DNA from: Shinella curvata | Lineage (GTDB): Bacteria; Pseudomonadota; Alphaproteobacteria; Rhizobiales; Rhizobiaceae | Assembly (NCBI RefSeq): GCF_022899935.1 | Contig: NZ_JALJCJ010000007.1 | Location: 323,064 to 387,063 of the forward strand | Reading direction: 5' to 3' | DNA length: 64,000 nt | In this document: in pieces, positions 58,579-64,000 of the stretch | Position numbering within the stretch: the stretch's first letter is position 1 | Layout: each line of letters begins with the position of its first letter | Notes under the pieces: generated by a model | Databases searched by the model: none | The model's input: the letters and a program-made list of their open reading frames with translations, nothing else | What the model was told of the DNA's origin: nothing | Program-made: the position numbers and the translations under genes

Positions 58579-59220
58579 TTACGGCTTCCAGCGCAGGAAA
58601 TTGGTGATGAGGGCGAGGCCGAGCGTCTGGCTCTTTTCCGGATGGAACTGCGCGCCGGCCTTGTTGCCATTGGCGACGAAGGCGGTCATCGGGCCGCCGT
58701 AATCGACGGTCGCGACCACATCCTCGGGATTTTCTGCGGCAAGATGGTAGGAGTGCACGAAATAGGCGTGCAGCGCCTCCGGGATGCCGGCAAACAGCGG
58801 ATGCGTGCTTTTGCGATCCAGCGTGTTCCAGCCGATCTGCGGGATCTTCAAATTCTGGTCGCTGGGCGTCATCTTGACGACATCGCCCTTGATCCAGCCG
58901 AGGCCTTCGGTCGTGGTCTTTTCGAGGCCGCGCGACGACATCAGCTGCATGCCGACGCAGACACCGAGGAAGGGGTGGGCTTTTGCCTCGACGGCCTCGC
59001 GCAGCGCTTCGACCATGCCAGGCACGGCGTCGAGGCCGCGGCGACAATCGGCATAGGCGCCGACACCGGGCAGCACGATGCGGTCGGCGCTTGCGACGCG
59101 TTCGGCCTTGTCCGTCAGGTCGATCTCGGCGGAAATACCGGCTTCACGGGCGGCGCGCTCGAAGGCCTTGGTGGCCGAGCGCAGATTGCCTGAGCCGTAA
59201 TCGATGATTGCAACGCGCAT
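58579..59220 (-). CDS. hisH: Imidazole glycerol phosphate synthase glutaminase subunit
   Basis: 213 residues. Class I amidotransferase: nucleophile Cys in [10 protein letters not shown], His/Glu in QFHPEKSQ. Starts with [15 protein letters not shown]. One base after the DUF2628 stop. Confidence 0.97.
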   Translation of the reverse strand: MRVAIIDYGSGNLRSATKAFERAAREAGISAEIDLTDKAERVASADRIVLPGVGAYADCRRGLDAVPGMVEALREAVEAKAHPFLGVCVGMQLMSSRGLEKTTTEGLGWIKGDVVKMTPSDQNLKIPQIGWNTLDRKSTHPLFAGIPEALHAYFVHSYHLAAENPEDVVATVDYGGPMTAFVANGNKAGAQFHPEKSQTLGLALITNFLRWKP

Positions 59221-59221
59221 T

Positions 59222-59692
59222 CTAGCGTCCTTCCTTGAAACCGACGAGGCCGAGCATGGGAGCGTGCCGGCGCGCGGAGGTTTCGGCGGCCGGGAGCGAA
59301 ACGCTGTCGCGCGTTTCTGCCGCAGCGGCCGGGGTTTCCGTATAATAAATTTCTTCCGCCGTGGCGCGGTCGTCGGCCGAAATCACCGCATCGACCGCCC
59401 AGCCCCGGCGTTCCAGGCCGGCGACGAGCATGGACGGGCCTTCGAGCGCGACGAGAAGATGGGTGGCAAGGCAGATGCCGAGGCCGGCAAGGCCGAAGAC
59501 GGGATGATCCGCAATTGCCGCGCCGAGCGCCTGGACGGCGAAGGCGAGGGCTGCGGCGAGCCAGGCGCGATGCCAGAGGAGCCAGATGACGGGCAGGACG
59601 AACGCGACCCAGGAAAAGCGGTCGCGGACGATGCGGGCATTTTCATCACCGGATGTCGCGCCGGGCGGTATCAGAACGAGGAATGTGGCCAT
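59222..59692 (-). CDS. DUF2628 membrane protein
   Basis: 156 residues. Hydrophobic segments at about 27-55 and 60-85 ([42 protein letters not shown]), then a soluble acidic part containing [21 protein letters not shown]. Always found between hisB and hisH in rhizobia as far as I recall; function unknown. ATG 59692 with GGAGG. Confidence 0.86.
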   Translation of the reverse strand: MATFLVLIPPGATSGDENARIVRDRFSWVAFVLPVIWLLWHRAWLAAALAFAVQALGAAIADHPVFGLAGLGICLATHLLVALEGPSMLVAGLERRGWAVDAVISADDRATAEEIYYTETPAAAAETRDSVSLPAAETSARRHAPMLGLVGFKEGR

Positions 59693-59717
59693 GACGGCCT
59701 CCAGCTGTGCCTTTGGA

Positions 59718-60311
59718 TCAGGCCAGCGAACCCTTCGTCGAGGGAACGCGGCCCGCCTGGCGGGGATCGATCTCGGTCGCGGTGCGCAGCACACGCGCGA
59801 CGGCCTTGAAGCACGTCTCCGAGATATGATGGTTGTTGGCGCCGTAGATGTTCTGGATATGCAGTGTGATGCCGGCGTGCTGGGCGAGCGCGTTGAAGAA
59901 TTCGCGCACCAGCTCGGTATCGAACGTGCCGATCTTCGGGGCCGAGAAATTGACGTTCCAGACGAGGAACGGCCGGCCGGAGACATCGACGGCGGCGCGC
60001 GTCATCGTCTCGTCCATGGCGAGGTCGAGCGAGGCGTAGCGCGTGATGCCGCGACGGTCGCCGAGCGCCTTTGCGATGGCCTGGCCGATGGCAATGCCCG
60101 TGTCTTCCACCGTGTGGTGGTCGTCGACATGCAAGTCGCCTTCGGTCTTGATCTCCATGTCGATGAGCGAATGGCGCGACAGCTGGTCGAGCATATGATC
60201 GAAGAAACCGACGCCCGTCGAAATGCGCGACGTGCCGGTGCCGTCGATGTCGACGGTGACCGATACGGAGGTCTCGTTCGTCTTGCGCGAAACGCTGGCG
60301 GTGCGGCTCAT
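59718..60311 (-). CDS. hisB: Imidazoleglycerol-phosphate dehydratase
   Basis: Sixth step of histidine synthesis. 197 residues, the monofunctional form without the phosphatase domain. Manganese-binding [10 protein letters not shown] and [10 protein letters not shown], plus [13 protein letters not shown]. First gene of the run; CGGAG precedes ATG 60311. Confidence 0.97.
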   Translation of the reverse strand: MSRTASVSRKTNETSVSVTVDIDGTGTSRISTGVGFFDHMLDQLSRHSLIDMEIKTEGDLHVDDHHTVEDTGIAIGQAIAKALGDRRGITRYASLDLAMDETMTRAAVDVSGRPFLVWNVNFSAPKIGTFDTELVREFFNALAQHAGITLHIQNIYGANNHHISETCFKAVARVLRTATEIDPRQAGRVPSTKGSLA

Positions 60312-60558
60312 GGCAGTCTCCGGTAAATTAACCGCCGCTCCTTAACAGGGCTCTTTACAAAAGGCCAGTCTTTCGAGGGGTTTCAGGCGCATGCAGGAGC
60401 GGCCCGCATGGCTGGCCATCGGGTTGATGACACCGTCCGGAGAACAGCGCGAAAGCGTTGCCTCTGGAATTGGTGTGATGGTGGCTTCGCTTTCGCGCGG
60501 CCCAGGCGTTCTTCGGAGGCGGTCTCATCCTCCTTCAGGCATGGCGGGGCTTCGCTGC

Positions 60559-60625
60559 GCATCGTCTCGCATGAGCCTTGTCCGAAAACCGCCTGCGCAT
60601 TTTTCGGGCTCATGCGTAGCGATGC
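60559..60625. repeat. Palindromic element of the GCATGAGCC...GGGCTCATGC type
   Basis: Nested arms GCATCG, CGCATGAG and their complements CTCATGCG, CGATGC enclose CCGAAAA and TTTTTCGG. It resembles the widely dispersed rhizobial element with GCATGATC and CCGAAAA arms. Confidence 0.7.
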
Positions 60626-60988
60626 TTGCATGGCGGGCCCAAACCTCCTCGGCGACCCGGAGAAGGGGGAAACCTCGCACGACGGGGGTGTCACGCCCCG
60701 CCGCTCCACGCCTCTTTCGCCCCTGCCGTACGTTTCGGCAGACACGAAAGCGCCTCCTCCCGCCCGCATCGACACGTTACGCGATCCGTCCGGCGGCGGA
60801 AGGACGTTCAGGATAGGCGACGTTGTGGGGGCGGGGAAAATTGGGGGGTAAAGATGTGGTTGGGTGGGGTGGAGTCGCGTTTGTTTTTGGGCGAGCCCTT
60901 TCGGAAAGCCAGCCCTGCAGCGGCCTTTTGGCGAAGCGTCTTTCGGTTAACTGGGTCTCTTTGGGGCACGCCCTCATCCTCCCCTCTA

Positions 60989-61075
60989 CGTCATCCTCGG
61001 GCTTGACCCAAGGATCCATGCCACAAGCTGGGCCGTGCGGATGGGTGGATCCTCGGGTCAAGCCCGAGGATGACG
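60989..61075. repeat. Palindromic repeat pair, CCTCGGG family, copy 2 (intact)
   Basis: Two 30-bp arms (60989-61018 and 61046-61075) match as inverted repeats at 29 of 30 positions with a 27-bp spacer. Each arm also holds the smaller palindrome CCTCGGG...CCCGAGG. Same family as 28062-28152. Confidence 0.85.
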
Positions 61076-61179
61076 GAGGAGAGATTCGCGCGTGTCGCGG
61101 GGAGACGCGGCGAGTGGGAGAAAGGTGGAGGGAGATCGGAGGAGAGGAATGCGGGACATCCTCCGCTCCGCAGCCACCC

Positions 61180-61308
61180 TCACTTCTTCTTCGTCGCGCT
61201 CTCGCTGCTTTTCACCTGCGATCCAAGCGTCGGCGGGGCCTTGGCGGCCACCTTGTCCTTCTTGGGTTTGCGCGTTTCCTTGTTGCTGCGGACCTGCCCT
61301 TTGGCCAT
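61180..61308 (-). CDS. Small lysine-rich protein
   Basis: 42 residues, starting MAKGQVRSNKETRKPKKDK and ending SESATKKK, with about a quarter Lys/Arg. It may bind nucleic acid or ribosomes (inference from charge). ATG 61308 has AAGGGG at good spacing; the upstream 20 codons look non-coding. I believe similar short proteins occur beside hslV in other rhizobia. Divergent from hslV. Confidence 0.7.
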   Translation of the reverse strand: MAKGQVRSNKETRKPKKDKVAAKAPPTLGSQVKSSESATKKK

Positions 61309-61535
61309 TGCCGTAACCCCTTTTGATTGATGGGAGACCATAACCTGCTCATCCCAGGGGGAAAGCAAGGCTTATTTTGGACGGCGCCGTGCTTGTCCTG
61401 TTTTTCGTGCGCGCGGCATGCGGCCCGACCGGCTGCCTGCGTTTGCAATCTCCAAAACGCCGCTTACATAGGACACAACGAAGCCGCCTCGCTGGCGGTG
61501 TCCTTGCCCGGTTTGCGGGCCTGAAAGGTCCATCG

Positions 61536-62093
61536 ATGAGTGAACACAACCCCTACGCCTCCATGCACGCCACGACGATCATCACCGTCCGCAAGGACGG
61601 CAAGGTGGTGATGGCGGGCGACGGCCAGGTGAGCCTTGGCCAGACCGTCATGAAGAGCAATGCGCGCAAGGTGCGCCGTCTCGGCAAGGGCGACGTGATC
61701 GCCGGTTTTGCCGGCGCGACGGCTGACGCCTTCACGCTGCTCGAACGGCTGGAAGCCAAGCTCGAACAATACCCTGACCAGCTGATGCGTGCCGCCGTCG
61801 AGCTTGCCAAGGACTGGCGCACCGACCGGTATCTGCGCCGGCTCGAGGCGATGATGCTGGTGGCCGACAAGACCGTCACGCTGGCGCTGACCGGCAATGG
61901 CGACGTGCTGGAGCCGGAACACGGCACCATGGCGATCGGCTCGGGCGGCAACTACGCCTATGCGGCGGCGCGCGCGCTGATGGACAGCGACAAATCGGCC
62001 GAAGAGATTGCCCGCAAGGCCATGCAGATTGCCGGCGACATCTGCGTCTACACCAACCACAATTTCGTGGTGGAGACGCTGGATGCCGCTTGA
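61536..62093 (+). CDS. hslV: ATP-dependent protease subunit HslV
   Basis: Proteolytic core of the HslUV (ClpQY) protease. 185 residues. Processed after residue 12 to expose Thr13 ([14 protein letters not shown]); [13 protein letters not shown] and [14 protein letters not shown] are family motifs. The 167-bp gap before it should hold the promoter. Ends with an 11-base overlap on the next gene. Confidence 0.97.
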   Translation: MSEHNPYASMHATTIITVRKDGKVVMAGDGQVSLGQTVMKSNARKVRRLGKGDVIAGFAGATADAFTLLERLEAKLEQYPDQLMRAAVELAKDWRTDRYLRRLEAMMLVADKTVTLALTGNGDVLEPEHGTMAIGSGGNYAYAAARALMDSDKSAEEIARKAMQIAGDICVYTNHNFVVETLDAA

Positions 62094-62625
62094 TCCCCGA
62101 CGGATCGGTTTTTCCCCGGTCGGGGAGGAGCATTACCCGCTGCTTCGTGCATGGCTGGAAACGCCGCATGTGCGCGAATGGTGGGGCGATCCGCAGGAGG
62201 AAATCGGCTTCATCAGGGCCATGGTGGAAGGCAGGGACACGACCCGTCCCTTCCTCATCCAGCTGGATGGCGAGCCGGTCGGCTATATTCAAGTCTGGTT
62301 TCTCGGCCATCACCAGAACGAGGACTGGACGAAGGACAATCCCTGGCTCCTGGAGCTGCCGCGGGACGCCGTCGGCGTCGATCTGTCGATCGGCCATGCC
62401 GACAAGCTTTCCATCGGCGTCGGCTCCGCGGCCCTTGCCGCCTTCGTTTCCCGTCTTCGCAGCCTTGGCCACGAGACCATCATCATCGACCCCGATCCCA
62501 CGAATGTCCGTGCGGTTCGCGCCTATTCGAAAGCCGGCTTCCGGCCTGTCGAAAGCCTTCTGGGCCGCACCGGCGACGACGTGCTGATCATGCAATTCGA
62601 CCCGAAAGCGAACGAGAGATCATGA
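62083..62625 (+). CDS. GNAT acetyltransferase between hslV and hslU
   Basis: 180 residues. GNAT fold of the aminoglycoside 6'-acetyltransferase/RimJ-like group: [23 protein letters not shown], an acetyl-CoA loop around [11 protein letters not shown], and [13 protein letters not shown]. Substrate is unknown. It overlaps hslV by 11 bases and hslU by four (ATGA), so it is fixed in the protease operon. Confidence 0.9.
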   Translation: MPLDPRRIGFSPVGEEHYPLLRAWLETPHVREWWGDPQEEIGFIRAMVEGRDTTRPFLIQLDGEPVGYIQVWFLGHHQNEDWTKDNPWLLELPRDAVGVDLSIGHADKLSIGVGSAALAAFVSRLRSLGHETIIIDPDPTNVRAVRAYSKAGFRPVESLLGRTGDDVLIMQFDPKANERS

Positions 62626-63926
62626 CCAACTTTTCCCCCCGCGAGATCGTCTCCGAACTCGACCGCTACATTATCGGCCAGCACGACGCCAAGCGCGCCG
62701 TGGCCATCGCGCTCAGGAACCGCTGGCGCCGCCACCAGCTTGCGCCCGACCTGCGCGACGAGGTGATGCCGAAGAACATCCTGATGATCGGCCCGACGGG
62801 TGTCGGCAAGACGGAGATTTCTCGCCGTCTCGCCAAACTCGCCGGTGCGCCCTTCGTCAAGGTCGAGGCGACCAAGTTCACCGAGGTCGGTTATGTTGGC
62901 CGCGACGTCGAGCAGATCGTGCGCGACCTCGTCGAGGTCGGCATCGGCCTGGTGCGCGAGAAGAAGCGCTCCGAGGTGACGGCCAAGGCCCATGCCAATG
63001 CCGAGGAACGCGTGCTCGACGCGCTGGTCGGCGCCACCGCCTCGCCGGCGACGCGCGACAGTTTCCGCAAGAAACTGCGCAACAACGAACTCGACGACAA
63101 GGAAATCGAGGTCGACGTCGCCGATACCGGCACGCCCGGCGGCTTCGAGATCCCCGGCATGCCGGGCGCCAATATCGGCGTGCTGAACCTGTCGGAAATG
63201 TTCGGCAAGGCGATGGGCGGGCGCAGCAAGAAGGTCAAGACGACGGTCAAGGACAGTTACAAGATCCTGATCGACGACGAATCCGACAAGCTGCTCGACA
63301 ATGAGCAGATCCAGCGCGAGGCGATCCGCTCGGCCGAAAACGACGGCATCGTCTTCATCGACGAGATCGACAAGATCGCAGCCCGTGACGGCGGCATGGG
63401 CGCGGGCGTCTCCCGTGAGGGCGTGCAGCGCGACCTGCTGCCGCTCGTCGAGGGCACGACGGTGGCGACGAAATACGGGCCGGTGAAGACGGACCATATC
63501 CTCTTCATCGCCTCGGGCGCCTTCCATGTCTCCAAGCCCTCGGACCTCTTGCCGGAACTGCAGGGCCGCCTGCCGATCCGCGTCGAGCTGAAGGCCCTGA
63601 CCAAGGAGGACTTCCGCCGCATCCTGACGGAGACGGAGGCGAGCCTGATCCGCCAGTACAAGGCTCTGATGGAGACCGAAAGCGTCGAGCTCGATTTCAC
63701 CGAGGACGCGCTGGATGCGCTGGCCGACGTAGCCGTGCAGCTTAATGCAAGCGTTGAAAACATCGGCGCCCGCCGTCTTCAGACGGTGATGGAACGGGTG
63801 CTCGACGAGATCTCCTTCGAGGCGCCGGACAAGGGCGGCAACAAGCTGCTGATCGATGCCGACTACGTGAAGAAGCATGTCGGCACGCTGGCGGCCAACA
63901 CCGACCTGTCGCGCTACATCCTGTGA
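62622..63926 (+). CDS. hslU: ATP-dependent protease ATPase subunit HslU
   Basis: AAA+ unfoldase that feeds HslV. 434 residues. [16 protein letters not shown], Walker [10 protein letters not shown], pore loop GYVGRD, I-domain about 110-225, Walker [11 protein letters not shown], and the C-terminal DLSRYIL that docks in HslV. ATG 62622 overlaps the GNAT stop. Confidence 0.98.
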   Translation: MTNFSPREIVSELDRYIIGQHDAKRAVAIALRNRWRRHQLAPDLRDEVMPKNILMIGPTGVGKTEISRRLAKLAGAPFVKVEATKFTEVGYVGRDVEQIVRDLVEVGIGLVREKKRSEVTAKAHANAEERVLDALVGATASPATRDSFRKKLRNNELDDKEIEVDVADTGTPGGFEIPGMPGANIGVLNLSEMFGKAMGGRSKKVKTTVKDSYKILIDDESDKLLDNEQIQREAIRSAENDGIVFIDEIDKIAARDGGMGAGVSREGVQRDLLPLVEGTTVATKYGPVKTDHILFIASGAFHVSKPSDLLPELQGRLPIRVELKALTKEDFRRILTETEASLIRQYKALMETESVELDFTEDALDALADVAVQLNASVENIGARRLQTVMERVLDEISFEAPDKGGNKLLIDADYVKKHVGTLAANTDLSRYIL

Positions 63927-63931
63927 CCTTT

Positions 63932-63973
63932 CGGCACCGGCGACCCATTCGGCGTCGCCGGTGCCGCATTTTT
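63932..63973 (+). terminator. Terminator of the hslV-hslU operon
   Basis: Perfect 13-bp G+C-rich stem, 9-base loop, then CATTTTTG, 5 bp after the hslU stop. Confidence 0.9.
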
Positions 63974-64000
63974 GATGGGCGGCCCCTCGACAGAAGAGGC

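Larger units (their letters stand above)
60312..61179. other. Gene-free region with nested palindromes
   Basis: 868 bp without a convincing gene; the open frames are low-complexity and overlap in several frames. The left edge is the hisB promoter. Inverted 11-bp arms GCGCGAAAGCG (60447) and their complement (60488) lie 30 bp apart. Two further elements are listed separately. 61080-61179 is purine-rich and unremarkable. Confidence 0.7.

Noticed and set aside
60383-60775. Possible 130-residue protein upstream of hisB
   Set aside because: It covers the GCATGAGCC palindrome and inverted repeats, is low in complexity, has competing frames, and has no ribosome site.
61442-61469. Heat-shock promoter for hslVU (TTTGCA, 16 bp, TTACAT)
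   Set aside because: Match to the RpoH consensus is too weak to call without transcript data.

Overview
The window is an ordinary-looking stretch of core chromosome from an alphaproteobacterium of the order Hyphomicrobiales, most likely family Rhizobiaceae (Rhizobium, Ensifer, Shinella or Agrobacterium type). The evidence is the gene content and order: mnmE-rho-hemJ-hemE beside a predicted origin, ChvG/ChvI next to HprK, HPr and an EIIA-Man protein, a DivL homologue with the diagnostic Tyr, a TsaE-AmgK fusion next to MurU, an AccD without its zinc ribbon, and rhizobial-type palindromic intergenic repeats. Base composition is high in G+C and even. I see no insertion sequence, prophage, integrase, CRISPR array, tRNA or rRNA.

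Layout. 1-3498 (minus strand): 5' part of mnmE, then rho, hemJ and hemE. 3499-3901: gene-free candidate replication origin with DnaA boxes and a dense cluster of GANTC (CcrM) sites. 3902-7487 (plus): ppsR-maf-aroE-coaE-dnaQ, running away from the origin. 7570-8579 (minus): secB and fxsA. 8733-14073 (plus): Tim44-like protein, MltA, Smr, XRE regulator, gyrB. 14090-14934 (minus): nitroreductase and a free-standing Ada zinc domain. 15087-25982: a sugar-catabolism island of about 11 kb with gabD-like dehydrogenase, HpcH-type aldolase, mannitol-dehydrogenase-family oxidoreductase, a GntR regulator with two winged helices, aldo/keto reductase, FucU mutarotase, a ribose-type ABC transporter and a zinc alcohol dehydrogenase. 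The most likely substrate is L-fucose or a related 6-deoxy sugar. 26177-29226: phaZ, two proteins of unknown function and a Pmp3-like peptide. 29356-34378 (plus): trpF-trpB-trpA-accD-folC.

34435-46302 (minus) is one long transcription unit: divL, tsaE-amgK, murU, addB, addA, trxA. It mixes cell-cycle signalling, cell-wall recycling, tRNA modification and double-strand-break repair. 46597-52016 (minus): ahcY, then the envelope/PTS module ptsH, EIIA-Man, hprK, chvG and chvI. pckA (plus) is divergent from chvI across an AT-rich region with repeated CGATTA half-sites. 54054-55730 (plus): arfB, kbp, alkB. 55736-60311 (minus): hisB, DUF2628, hisH, hisA, hisF, hisE, coaA. 60312-61179 is gene-free and rich in nested palindromes. 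61180-63926: a small basic protein (minus) and hslV-GNAT-hslU (plus).

The parts most worth a second look are the origin region, the sugar island with its double-HTH regulator and matching operator-like palindromes, the DivL pseudokinase, the single-domain Ada protein, the acetyltransferase embedded between hslV and hslU, and the repeat families. No wholly new system stands out. Coordinates of starts were adjusted by ribosome-binding sites, overlaps and known N-termini; all functional calls are from sequence reading and family knowledge, without database searches.
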